This document shows, piece after piece, positions 19,892 to 28,196 of a DNA stretch of 64,000 nt (position 1 is its first letter; every line of letters starts with the position of its first letter). Source of the stretch: CAWFFV01 sp963814985 (GTDB lineage Bacteria; Chloroflexota; Ktedonobacteria; Ktedonobacterales; Ktedonobacteraceae); contig CAWFFV010000018.1 in assembly GCA_963814985.1 (NCBI GenBank), forward strand, positions 186,001-250,000. Reading direction: 5' to 3'. Under the pieces are notes generated by a model. It ran no database searches, was not told the DNA's origin, and was given only the letters and a program-made list of their open reading frames with translations. A program made the position numbers and the translations under genes.

Positions 19892-19942
19892 CGCTGTTCT
19901 CCTTTTCTCCCTGCATGGTAATCTTGCCAGGATCAGGCATTA

Positions 19943-21154
19943 TCATAACTCCTGCTCATCCTGTGTATCGTTATCGTTGTCCTCCACCAGACTAGCAGTG
20001 ACAGATAGAGGAAGCACGATAGAGAAGGTACTACCATTTCCAGGTACGCTGTGGACCTCGATGCGCCCTCCGTGACGCTCCACAATTTTCTGCGAAATGT
20101 ATAACCCTAATCCTAAGCCAACACTTGAGCCAGTTTGGACCTCAACGCCTGGAACCCGGTAGAAGCGGTCAAAAATGTGAGCAAGCTTCTCTTCTGGAAT
20201 CCCTACCCCTTTATCATACACAGCAATGATGCATGCATCATCAGTACGTGTCAGCTTCAGGGTGATGGGTGACTCCTTCGGTGAATACTTGCGTGCATTT
20301 GACAACAGGTTGAGGATAACCTGACCAATTCGATCAACATCCATCTCAACTTCAAGTGGCTCTTGGGGAGCTTCAAACAGAATAGAGAGAGACATTGCCG
20401 GTGCATATTCTTTGAGAATATGCTGACAGAGCGTCACCAGATCAGAACGCATGTAGCGTAAAGAAAACATTCCTGTCTCGATCAGGGAAGTGTCGAGCAA
20501 ATCATTAATGAGGATTTCCATTCGACGGATAGAACGCTCCATGCTAACCAGATTGGTCACTTCCGTTGAATTAGCGCGTTCGTGGCGTCGCCGCATCAAC
20601 TGCGTCATGCCCTTCAAGCTGGACAATGGGGTTTTGAGTTCGTGTGAGGCGATACTGAGGAATTCATCTTTGGCCGCATTAGCTCTGGCAAGTTCGCGTG
20701 TACGCTCTTGCACTATATTTTCAAGCGATTTGGCATGCAATTCTAGCACACGTTGCTGCTCTGCCACCTGACGACGTAACTGGTGCGTCTGAATAGCACG
20801 TCGCAAAGCTGCGACAAAATAGTCGCGATCAATCGGTTTCTGGATAAAGTCGTAAGCCCCCCCACGCAGGGCACTGATCGCCAGATTATGATCTCCATGA
20901 CCAGTAATGAGTAGTGTTGGCGTCTCCGGCCTGAGCTCCTGAATCTTTGCCAGCAATGCTAACCCATCCATACCAGGCATCTTGATATCACTGACGACAG
21001 CATCATAATCACGCTCCTGCAAGTACTTGAGAGCCTCTAAAGCTGACTTGCAGGTATCTACCTTGATCCCTTCTATTCTGAGATACAATGCCTGGGGGAG
21101 CGCTTGTAGAAGAGACGGGTCGTCATCAACAATGATGATATATGGAACATTCAT
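19943..21154 (-). CDS. Receiver-histidine kinase hybrid
   Basis: 403 residues: an N-terminal receiver (DDDPSLLQ, phosphoacceptor in VVSDIKMPGMDG, Lys in FIQKPIDRD), a short coiled coil (about 120-165), HisKA (SIASHELKTPLSSLKG) and HATPase (NLLSNARKYSPKE, YDKGVGIPEEKL, GLGLGLYISQKI). Receiver-first kinases usually sit in phosphorelays and are controlled by an upstream kinase. It follows the kinase at 21168 by 13 bases and is the last gene of the PAS-kinase-hybrid operon. There is no DNA-binding output in this operon. Confidence 0.92.
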   Translation of the reverse strand: MNVPYIIIVDDDPSLLQALPQALYLRIEGIKVDTCKSALEALKYLQERDYDAVVSDIKMPGMDGLALLAKIQELRPETPTLLITGHGDHNLAISALRGGAYDFIQKPIDRDYFVAALRRAIQTHQLRRQVAEQQRVLELHAKSLENIVQERTRELARANAAKDEFLSIASHELKTPLSSLKGMTQLMRRRHERANSTEVTNLVSMERSIRRMEILINDLLDTSLIETGMFSLRYMRSDLVTLCQHILKEYAPAMSLSILFEAPQEPLEVEMDVDRIGQVILNLLSNARKYSPKESPITLKLTRTDDACIIAVYDKGVGIPEEKLAHIFDRFYRVPGVEVQTGSSVGLGLGLYISQKIVERHGGRIEVHSVPGNGSTFSIVLPLSVTASLVEDNDNDTQDEQEL

Positions 21155-21167
21155 ATTTCAAGCTACC

Positions 21168-22316
21168 TTATGATATATTAGGAAGTTGAATCAAGAAGGA
21201 GGCTCCTTCACCAGAACATCTTTCGACCAGAATGGTTCCCTGGTGCTCCTTAATAATCCCATAGGTAATAGAGAGACCCAGGCCTGTCCCCGAGCCAACA
21301 TCTTTCGTCGTGAAGAAGGGGTCAAAGATGCGCTGTTCGAGCTCTGCAGATATACCTGAGCCAGTATCACTGAAGCGAATGCTCACGATGCCATCCGTAG
21401 CTGTACACTCAATAGTGATCCGTTTACTCAGGGTGTTAAGCATAGCATCACGCGCGTTGGTCAACAGGTTAATAAAGACTTGTTCAAGTTGGATAGCGTT
21501 ACCAGTAACTACCACATCTTCTTTAGGAAAATGTAGGCTCACCTCAATTTGTCGTAGACGCAGCTGCTCCTGCACCAGTGAGAGAGCACTCAGCACCACT
21601 GGCTTAATAACCACTGGCTCATAACTCACTGAGGCCGCACGTCCAAAAGTGCGCAGGTGCGAGATAATCTCTGTCGCCTTACCAACCTGCTGCATGGCTC
21701 TGGACAGTTCATGCAAGATACGCTGCGGGTTGACTGTACCCAACTCAATAAAATCAACCGCATTACCAATGAACAAACCGATGTTGTTGAGCGGATTATT
21801 AAGCTCATGAGCAACGCCAGTGGTCAGTTCTCCTAGCGTAGCGAGTTTACCTGCCTGCACAAGCTGTTCCTGCTTTTCTCGCAACTCCTGTTCACGACAC
21901 TGGACCTCTGCTGTCGTCTCTTTCAAGTCGCTCATGATATGAATCATCGCCTTGCGACTATTTTCTAAGCGGAGATTATATTGATGCGAATCACGCAAAA
22001 TGTGCATAAGAGCACGGCGAGAATTATGCAGATGCTCGGTCTGTTTCGCCAGGCGGCTACGCTCCTGCTCGTAGTCAGAGAGAATGTGGATCATCGCCTT
22101 GCGTTGATCCGCCAGTTTGCGATTCAGCATGTTCAGATCACTCAGGATATGCATGAGGGCACGACGACGCTCCTCACCTTTGCGTACACGCATCTCTAAA
22201 GCTTTTTTCTGCTCTGCCAGTTTTCTGTACTCTTGTCGGAGTTGTTCGATGTCTGCCCACTGCTGGAGAACTTCTTCCGATGTCTGCGGCTCAACGATCA
22301 TATGTTCTGTCTCCAT
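21168..22316 (-). CDS. Soluble histidine kinase with repeated signalling helix
   Basis: 382 residues. Residues about 35-145 form a long coiled coil with four repeats of the motif [RK]-A-[LM]-[MI]-H-I-[LM]-[SR]-D (RRALMHILSD, RKAMIHILSD, RRALMHILRD, RKAMIHIMSD). Then follow a NtrB/ZraS-like HisKA (ELTTGVAHELNNPLNNIG) and HATPase (INLLTNARDAM, FSDTGSGIS, GTGLGLSITYGI). No membrane helix or sensor domain is present, so the input is probably the triple-PAS protein encoded just upstream, whose 3' end overlaps this gene by 26 bases. ATG 22301, with GGAGA upstream, is an alternative start. Confidence 0.9.
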   Translation of the reverse strand: METEHMIVEPQTSEEVLQQWADIEQLRQEYRKLAEQKKALEMRVRKGEERRRALMHILSDLNMLNRKLADQRKAMIHILSDYEQERSRLAKQTEHLHNSRRALMHILRDSHQYNLRLENSRKAMIHIMSDLKETTAEVQCREQELREKQEQLVQAGKLATLGELTTGVAHELNNPLNNIGLFIGNAVDFIELGTVNPQRILHELSRAMQQVGKATEIISHLRTFGRAASVSYEPVVIKPVVLSALSLVQEQLRLRQIEVSLHFPKEDVVVTGNAIQLEQVFINLLTNARDAMLNTLSKRITIECTATDGIVSIRFSDTGSGISAELEQRIFDPFFTTKDVGSGTGLGLSITYGIIKEHQGTILVERCSGEGASFLIQLPNIS

Positions 22317-23601
22317 GTGTAAGCTTGCTCAGTTGTTTCTTTAAATTCTCGATCTCCTTCTCCAACGCTATCATCTTGAGTTCACGACCAACAACAACTT
22401 CTTCAAATTTCTCCAGGTCCAGAATCTTTTCCTGTAACTCTGCCTTTGATTCCTCTAGATCGCGCACAACTTTCTCATAGGCACGCATATCACGCAGAAT
22501 ACCGATGGCTCCAATCACTTTGCCGTCCGTATCACGCAACGCCGAGGCATTGAGCGTGGTAGGAATGATCTCGCCCGATGCGCTACGAGGATTGAGACGA
22601 GCATTGCGTGTCACTCCTCGTGCTATGACCTCACGCAGGGCCGCCAGGAATTCACGAGTTTCGTCGGGACTAATAAAACGAGAGAGCGATTGTTCCAGCA
22701 CCTCGTCCGGACGGAATCCAAGTAGTTCATAGACGGCATCGTTGGCCTGCAAGATTTTGCCCTCCAGGTCAGAGACAAACACTGGGTCAGGTGCGTTCTT
22801 AATCAGACTATCAGAGTACGCCAATGCTTTATCCAGTTCGCGCATATCGCGCAGAATACCGATAGCTCCGATCACTCTGCCATCCGTATCGCGCAATGCC
22901 GAGGCATTCAAGCTGGTGGGGATGATCTCGCCCGATGCGCTACGGGGATTGAGGCGAGTATTGCGAATCACGCCACGCTCAATAACTTCGCGCAACGCTG
23001 CGGTGAACTCACGCGTTTCTTCAGGACTGATAAAGCGAGAGAGAGACTGCTCCAACACTTCATCGGTCCGAAAACCTAACAATTCATAGACAGCATCATT
23101 GGCCGAGAGAATTTTACCTTCCAGGTCGGAGACAAACACCGGGTCCGGCGCATTCTTGATCAGGCTATCGGCATAGGCAAGGGCCTTATCCAGTTCGCGC
23201 ATATCGCGCAGAATACCGATAGCTCCGATCACTTTGCCATCCGCATCACGTAGTGCGGACGCGTTCAAGCTTGTGGGGATAATTTCGCCTGAAGCGCTAC
23301 GTGGGTTCAGTCGGGCATTGCGTGTCGCTCCACGCTCGATGACTTCACGCAAAGCTGCGGTGAACTCACGTGTTTCTTCAGGGCTGATAAAACGGGAGAG
23401 AGACTGCTCCAACACTTCATCAGTTCGAAAACCTAACAGTTCGTAGACAGCATCATTGGCCGAGAGAATTTTGCCTTCCAGGTCAGAGACAAACACCGGA
23501 TCAGGCGCGTTCTTAATAATGATATCGGCATCGAGCGATCCATGCGCCTTGCCATGATGGATCACTCCATGAAGAGAGGTTGCCGTGCTCGGATCGTGCA
23601 T
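22291..23601 (-). CDS. Triple-PAS sensor protein without kinase domain
   Basis: 436 residues: three almost identical PAS domains of 119 residues each (about 29-147, 148-266, 267-385), each starting IKNAPDPVFVSDLEGKIL and ending GAIGILRDMR, followed by a coiled coil (about 386-430). There is no output domain; the next gene, overlapping by 26 bases, is a kinase without a sensor. The two probably act as one split sensor kinase. PAS domains of this sequence type may bind a small ligand, but no cofactor residues can be assigned. The start is ATG 23601. Confidence 0.9.
   Translation of the reverse strand: MHDPSTATSLHGVIHHGKAHGSLDADIIIKNAPDPVFVSDLEGKILSANDAVYELLGFRTDEVLEQSLSRFISPEETREFTAALREVIERGATRNARLNPRSASGEIIPTSLNASALRDADGKVIGAIGILRDMRELDKALAYADSLIKNAPDPVFVSDLEGKILSANDAVYELLGFRTDEVLEQSLSRFISPEETREFTAALREVIERGVIRNTRLNPRSASGEIIPTSLNASALRDTDGRVIGAIGILRDMRELDKALAYSDSLIKNAPDPVFVSDLEGKILQANDAVYELLGFRPDEVLEQSLSRFISPDETREFLAALREVIARGVTRNARLNPRSASGEIIPTTLNASALRDTDGKVIGAIGILRDMRAYEKVVRDLEESKAELQEKILDLEKFEEVVVGRELKMIALEKEIENLKKQLSKLTHGDRTYDR
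22447..23517 (-). repeat. Three tandem 357-bp PAS-coding repeats
   Basis: Units run 23517-23161, 23160-22804 and 22803-22447 (minus strand). The encoded units differ at only a handful of positions (for example SAND versus QAND, RTDE versus RPDE), and the DNA is also highly similar, so duplication is recent or homogenised. Confidence 0.85.
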
Positions 23602-23615
23602 TGAAATTCCTTCAT

Positions 23616-23669
23616 AAAAAAACCTTTGTGGAGACCCTCATGCCTTCAGACTGAGGGAGGAAACAAAGG
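23616..23669 (-). terminator. Intrinsic terminator in the leader of the triple-PAS operon
   Basis: On the minus strand, CCTTTGT (23663-23669) pairs with ACAAAGG (23623-23629) and CCCTCA (23652-23657) with TGAGGG (23635-23640), followed by seven U (23616-23622). It ends 15 bases before the PAS start codon, so most transcripts should stop unless an alternative fold forms: a leader attenuator. Confidence 0.75.
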
Positions 23670-23873
23670 CGTCCGCAGACGTGCCACCCTCGGATACCCT
23701 GTAGGGTGCCATTTCTGCTAAAAATGGCGAAAACTGTTGCCTGATTTCAAGCCACCGCGTTATTGCGCGGGTGCAATTACCCATTCTCCATGATCAAACC
23801 CTCGTATACGAGAAACGTACATCTCTGCGAAATTCATGTCCTACCTATTTGAGGGAAAAATACACGAAGTTAT
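23616..23873 (-). ncRNA. Structured 5' leader with T-box-like motif
   Basis: The leader of about 255 bases upstream of the PAS operon folds into successive hairpins on the minus strand: CCGCG/CGCGG, GCCATTT/AAATGGC and ACCC/GGGT, then GAGGGTGGCAC (23681-23691) with a CGTC-TGCG-GACG stem, then the terminator. GAGGGTGGCAC resembles the T-box consensus AGGGUGGNAC, and its GAGGG could pair with CCCTC of the terminator's first arm, which would give an antiterminator. I cannot assign a Stem I or specifier codon, and spacing after the motif is longer than in classical T-boxes. A different riboswitch or protein-controlled attenuator is equally possible. Confidence 0.5.
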
Positions 23874-23879
23874 CTGAAC

Positions 23880-23909
23880 ATTATAACAAAGTTTTTTTCT
23901 CAAGTGCAA
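23880..23909 (-). promoter_or_regulatory. Sigma-70-type promoter of the triple-PAS operon
   Basis: On the minus strand, TTGCAC (23904-23909) and a perfect TATAAT (23880-23885) are 18 bases apart. Transcription would start near 23873, giving the long structured leader. Confidence 0.75.
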
Positions 23910-24010
23910 GGGATGGATTGGATTATTGCAGATTCTTCTACATAGGAAATAAGCACTAATTGATCAGACGGTGGAAAAGGAAGTGATCAGACACTGGCTT
24001 ACCTGACTCA

Positions 24011-24039
24011 GAGATGGGAAAGGCAACTTTCCCCATCTC
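24011..24039. terminator. Stem-loop between the K+-channel gene and the PAS promoter
   Basis: GAGATGGG-AAAG and CTTTCCCCATCTC pair over 12 bp with one bulge and a very short loop. It lies 125 bases beyond the channel gene's stop. There is no U-tract, so termination is only likely. Confidence 0.4.
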
Positions 24040-24164
24040 TTCATAAATTGACTCACTAGCGATAGTGCTCCTCGTAAACGAGAACTGACTGCAGAAATCC
24101 TGTGCATTTCAATAGACACAAAGTTCAGATTCCTGGAGGAACCTCTAGACGATGAAAAAAGTCA

Positions 24165-25298
24165 TCACATTCGGCGCATTGCTCGATCGAGAGTGTGTGG
24201 AGACGATTCCAGGAAATGGTCCCAGGCGCTTGTCTGCCAATCATCAACCTGCTCCGATGTCATCACCCACTTCGGGAGAGGCACAAGCAGATAAGATGCG
24301 AGCGCATTCACGAATGGCTCATACATTCCTCTCACTTCAGCAAGACGCTTTTCCGTACTCTCTCCCTCAGCCAAAAGAATCCCTGCTGAGGCAAGTTTCT
24401 CGCGCAGTTGGACAAACTCTGCTGCCGAGAGTCGATCCGTGCACGGACTGGGTGATGTACCAAATATTTGAGCAAGATCGACGGCGGCATGACGGGCAAT
24501 GGCAAAAGTAAACTTCACAGGTTCCACTGGAACACCGACAACCCCAACGATCACTAAGGCACAGACATCCAGGATCGTCGTTAATGCTGCTAACCAGGAT
24601 TGACGCTCATGTTGGGAACGATAGTAAGCCAGGACGGGATAAGATACATGACTCTCCAGTAATTCGGCACACCAGCGTTCCCATTCCCGAAGATACACAA
24701 CGAGTTCTTCAGCATTATTACCATGATAATGCCGACGCAATAGTTCTAGTGCACTTGGTGGAGAACCTGCACGTGCATCAAGTAAGGAAATATTAGTCTC
24801 ACGCCGCGAAAAGACCTGGTAAATCACTGGAACATAACCAATAACTAACGCAAGAAAGCCAATACCCAATCCAGCCTCCAGGATCACGAGGAAGCGTGCT
24901 ATTCCCCTCATCGGGGTAATATCGCCCAGACCAAGTGTGAAGAAGGTTGTTCCACTCATATAAAGATAGCTGTCAAAAGTCACTATCCTCTCTGGTGTGT
25001 ACAGTGGTGATCCCAATCCCCAGTAGAGAAGGGCAAAGGCGATGATAAAAGCGCTGGCCCACAGGATCAGTAACAAAAGCAGCGACAACGGTCCATAGAG
25101 GCCTAGATAGAACTCGCGTCGATTCCCTGCACGTATCTTTTGTCCAGGCGCGGACCATACCCTCCAGGTCATCGCATAAAACAGACGTGTAATTCTCAAC
25201 TTACGAGCCACTCGACGTGGCAGGACGACCGTCTCGAAACCATCTTGCGCAATCAGTAGAATAGCGAGTATACCAACGATAATTGCAAGCACTCGCAT
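24165..25298 (-). CDS. Potassium-channel-like membrane protein with TLGLGD filter
   Basis: 377 residues: about four N-terminal hydrophobic helices including a pore region with the filter-like sequence TTFFTLGLGDITP, where canonical K+ channels have TVGYGD. A helix follows the pore. The remaining 200 residues are soluble and partly helical, with no recognisable RCK/TrkA nucleotide fold. Ion selectivity is therefore uncertain. The start is ATG 25298 with GAGGGAG six bases upstream. Monocistronic. Confidence 0.75.
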   Translation of the reverse strand: MRVLAIIVGILAILLIAQDGFETVVLPRRVARKLRITRLFYAMTWRVWSAPGQKIRAGNRREFYLGLYGPLSLLLLLILWASAFIIAFALLYWGLGSPLYTPERIVTFDSYLYMSGTTFFTLGLGDITPMRGIARFLVILEAGLGIGFLALVIGYVPVIYQVFSRRETNISLLDARAGSPPSALELLRRHYHGNNAEELVVYLREWERWCAELLESHVSYPVLAYYRSQHERQSWLAALTTILDVCALVIVGVVGVPVEPVKFTFAIARHAAVDLAQIFGTSPSPCTDRLSAAEFVQLREKLASAGILLAEGESTEKRLAEVRGMYEPFVNALASYLLVPLPKWVMTSEQVDDWQTSAWDHFLESSPHTLDRAMRRM

Positions 25299-25339
25299 AG
25301 ATACTCCCTCTTTAGACCTTTCCAGGCACTCTCTTCTTT

Positions 25340-25672
25340 CGTGGCTACTCAGCCCCCTGTTCCAGATTCCTCAGCGCCTGGGGCGCTTCGAGGCTAATGA
25401 GTCATCCCGAACTTTTCCGGGACAGAAATGTTCTTTTTACCTATTTGGCAAGCGGGAGTGCAGAGGGCGGCAGCCTTCTGCCGGGGTTCGGGGTGCCCCC
25501 GAAAAACATCTTTTCCTTCTTTTGCTCGCCGCTTGCGGCGGAGAGAGAGGAAAAAGATGCTATTGGGGACACCCCAAGCCCCGGCAGGGAAACACCTGCA
25601 CCCCCGGTTTTGGGAACTTTTTCAAAAGTTCGGGATGACTCATGAAAGCACCTGCGGTGGAGAGCAGACCTG
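25340..25672. repeat. P repeat interrupted by an S cassette
   Basis: The left half of a P element (CTACTCAGCCCCCTG, then GATTCCTCAGCGCCTGGGGCGCTT) and the right half (CACCTGCGGTGG, then GCAGACCTG) are separated by an S cassette at 25397-25643. The central palindrome found in other P copies is absent, so S sits in its place. Confidence 0.75.
25397..25643. mobile_element. S cassette, 247 bp, with terminal inverted repeats
   Basis: It begins ATGAGTCATCCCGAACTTTT and ends with the exact complement, so the inverted repeats are 20 bp. The interior is GC-rich with several small palindromes and encodes no credible protein. It is MITE-like, and a second full copy lies at 49496-49764. No target duplication is evident. 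Confidence 0.65.
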
Positions 25673-25678
25673 TGCTAT

Positions 25679-26092
25679 CTATCCTCCCATCTGTGAGGTG
25701 TGCTGCGGCTGAACCACAATGACTATCCGTTGATCTGTAGGTTGATGATACGGGTAGGTATCCAGATTCATATATTTCTTCGCCATCGCATTGATAAAAG
25801 CCAGATCAGGATCTTCCTCAATACCCACCACTGTGCCACGAATCTCCAGATAGCGGTACGGATTGTTTGGATCAACAATGGAAAGGGCAATGCGGGAATC
25901 GCGCCGTACGTTGTAATATTTCTGGCGCGTCTTCGTCTGGCTAAAGCGTATGGATGTGCCATCCCAGCCGAACCAGACTGGACTGGATTGCGGCTCTCCC
26001 CGTGGACCTAGCGTTGCTATATGTGCCAGCGCAGTCGACTCTAACAGGTCAAGATATTGCTCAGGAATGACGTTGTTTTGGGTTGATACCAC
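25679..26092 (-). CDS. PPOX-class F420-dependent family protein
   Basis: About 137 residues of the pyridoxamine-oxidase-like split barrel. Conserved features: YLDLLESTALAHIATLGPRG, PVWFGWDGTSIRFSQ, TRQKYYNVRRDSRIALSIVD, PYRYLEIRGTV. The frame is open to 26155, but the GTG at 26092 (VVSTQNN) with AAAGAGAG upstream fits the family start. Together with the gene at 374 this is the second such protein here; they are not close paralogues. The substrate is unknown. Confidence 0.82.
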   Translation of the reverse strand: MVSTQNNVIPEQYLDLLESTALAHIATLGPRGEPQSSPVWFGWDGTSIRFSQTKTRQKYYNVRRDSRIALSIVDPNNPYRYLEIRGTVVGIEEDPDLAFINAMAKKYMNLDTYPYHQPTDQRIVIVVQPQHTSQMGG

Positions 26093-26584
26093 GGATATTC
26101 TCTCTTTCTTACTGACGATGATACGTACAGAGCGGCGGTCTGATACTCTATCCACTCTATTTACAGTAACACATGCAAAGGGTAAAAGATGCTTACAGCC
26201 CTCCCTCTATGGAAGAAAACCACGAAGAAGTGCCCTGATATTCCAACAGGCAACATTCCAGAACAGTGACTGCGAAAACTTGAAGTTCTGCGCCAGTAAT
26301 GGTAGGATTATAGAGAGAGGAACTCTTCACCCAAAAGGGATACACCCACGAGTAATTCCTGTCATCGGTGGTATCCAACCCAACGCTATACAGGACCATC
26401 CCGCCGGAGAGAGAAATTTGTGATGATGTTGGTACTGAAGGGCCACATATCTTGCATGGATTTGTGATGCTCATGTTCTACACTTCAATGTGGTAAGCTC
26501 CTCGCACTAATTGAGGTTGTTGGTGACCTCATAATACAACGTGCATAGCTGGGGACATTCTGTCCTCCCTCAAAGAAAGGAACT
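26093..26584. other. Intergenic region upstream of the PHA locus
   Basis: No gene is evident. An inverted repeat TGAGGT/ACCTCA (26512-26517, 26526-26531; 8-base loop) lies about 55 bases before the phaE/R-like start and could be an operator of the PHA genes. Otherwise nothing recognisable. Confidence 0.4.
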
Positions 26585-27013
26585 ATGATGACTCAACAAC
26601 CGAAGTCGAATGATTTGCTCGATCCGTTTGGAACTTTTCGCAGTGTCCGTGATGCTAGCCTGGAATCCTGGTCCAAGATCATGATCGACATTGTGAATTC
26701 TGATGCCTATGCAGAAGCAACAGCCAAATGGTTGGATGCCTATTTGACGATCTCGCAACCTTTCCAGCGTATCTTTGAAACTACTATGACACGCACTCTA
26801 GCAAGTCTCAATATGCCCACACGCTCGGATGTGAGCAACCTTGCAGAGCGCTTGACCAATATAGAACTGCGTCTGGATGACCTGGATGCCAAGCTTGACG
26901 ACATCCATCGTGCTACGCAACGCCTGCAACATCTGGCCGTTCAGCCGTCAGATCGGCAAGTACAGAGGAGCAACACTAATGTCTACTTCTCAACACGCTT
27001 TCACACCACATGA
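26585..27013 (+). CDS. PHA synthase partner subunit (PhaE/PhaR-like) or phasin-like protein
   Basis: 142 residues, mostly helical, with SDAYAEATAKWLDAYLTISQPFQRIFE and a C-terminal coiled coil LAERLTNIELRLDDLDAKLDDI similar to the end of PhaE. Class III PhaE is about 350 residues and class IV PhaR about 150-200, so the length fits PhaR or a short PhaE. GAAAGGAACT precedes the start; the second Met (26588) is equally possible. The 3' end overlaps phaC by 35 bases, showing coupled translation with its presumed partner. Confidence 0.75.
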   Translation: MMTQQPKSNDLLDPFGTFRSVRDASLESWSKIMIDIVNSDAYAEATAKWLDAYLTISQPFQRIFETTMTRTLASLNMPTRSDVSNLAERLTNIELRLDDLDAKLDDIHRATQRLQHLAVQPSDRQVQRSNTNVYFSTRFHTT

Positions 27014-28064
27014 TCTTATTACCCAAATGCAACGGATTGAAGAGAATACACGCACTTTACTACGGGTGGCAACCACCCGTGCCGCCGTTGCCCAAACTCC
27101 CAAACAGATGATCTGGTCTCTGAACAAGTCGAGGCTGTATCGCTATATCCCGGTTGTTCCGACCGAAGAGCGCCATCGCACACCCTTACTATTAGTCTTC
27201 GCACTGATGAATCGTCCCTATATCCTTGATCTTCAGCCCGGCAAAAGCTTTGTGGAATACATGGTAAAGCAGGGCTACGATGTCTATCTGCTCGATTGGG
27301 GTGCACCTGGGCCAGAAGACAAGGATCTGAAGTTCGACGACTACGCGCTGGAATATCTGCCACGTGCCATCCGTAAGATGAAGGCCGTCTCGGGAAGCAA
27401 CGAGTTTAGTATACTCGGCTGGTGTATCGGCGCGATAGTAACCACGATTTATGCTGCGTTACGACCCGATAGTGGTCTCAAGAACCTGATCCTACTGACG
27501 GCACCACTGGACTTTAGTAATAAACAGTGCGGTGGTTTTGTACGCTGGGTCAATGACCAGACCTTTGCTCTCGACAAACTCGTCGATACCTATGGGAACA
27601 TGCCCGGCGAGATGATCGACTATGGAGCCAAGGCACTCAAACCGGTCGAGAACTATATTGGTTCCTACCTGACCCTCTGGGACAACCTGGACAATCAGCG
27701 CATTGTCGATTCCTGGCACGCCATGAACACCTGGGTCACTGACACGATCCCGATGGCCGGGGCCACCTATCGACAACTGATCGAGGAGTTGTATCAGGAA
27801 AACAAGCTTATCAATGGAAAGCTGGTCATTCGTGGTGAGCGGGTCGATCTCAGCCATATTCGCGCTAATCTGCTTAATGTGATTGCGCTGGCTGATCACA
27901 TCGCCCCCCCTAACCAGTCCGAGAGCATCATGACGAAAGTTAGCAGTTCGGATCAAACTCTCGTCAAGGTTCCCGGAGGCCATATCGGGGTCATGGCGGG
28001 AAGTGGCGCTGCTAAACGCACCTGGCCACAGATCAATGAGTGGCTCAGTACCCGCTCGAACTAA
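26979..28064 (+). CDS. phaC: Class III/IV poly(3-hydroxyalkanoate) synthase PhaC
   Basis: 361 residues, the usual size for the short PhaC that works with PhaE or PhaR. The lipase-like box is GWCIGA with the catalytic Cys; the acid is in ALADHIAP and the His in VPGGHIGVMAG. VYLLDWGAPGPEDKDL and MNRPYILDLQPGKSFV are family signatures. ATG 26979 has GAGGAG (26965-26970) eight bases upstream; the longer open frame from 26877 lies inside the phaE/R-like gene. It polymerises 3-hydroxyacyl-CoA into storage polyester. A stem-loop terminator follows. Confidence 0.93.
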   Translation: MSTSQHAFTPHDLITQMQRIEENTRTLLRVATTRAAVAQTPKQMIWSLNKSRLYRYIPVVPTEERHRTPLLLVFALMNRPYILDLQPGKSFVEYMVKQGYDVYLLDWGAPGPEDKDLKFDDYALEYLPRAIRKMKAVSGSNEFSILGWCIGAIVTTIYAALRPDSGLKNLILLTAPLDFSNKQCGGFVRWVNDQTFALDKLVDTYGNMPGEMIDYGAKALKPVENYIGSYLTLWDNLDNQRIVDSWHAMNTWVTDTIPMAGATYRQLIEELYQENKLINGKLVIRGERVDLSHIRANLLNVIALADHIAPPNQSESIMTKVSSSDQTLVKVPGGHIGVMAGSGAAKRTWPQINEWLSTRSN

Positions 28065-28156
28065 ACGTACATCTGTCGTATGCTTGTCTGCCGTGGCTTC
28101 AGGTCACGACAGACATTCGCCAGGATTGATTGGCCGCTGGCCTGGAAAACAACTGG

Positions 28157-28192
28157 AGAGAGGGCAAAGCTACTCATATTGCTCTCTCTTTT
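28157..28192 (+). terminator. Intrinsic terminator of the PHA operon
   Basis: AGAGAGGGCA (28157-28166) pairs with TGCTCTCTCT (28180-28189; one G-U), followed by TTTT. It is 93 bases after the phaC stop. Confidence 0.65.
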
Positions 28193-28196
28193 GAGT

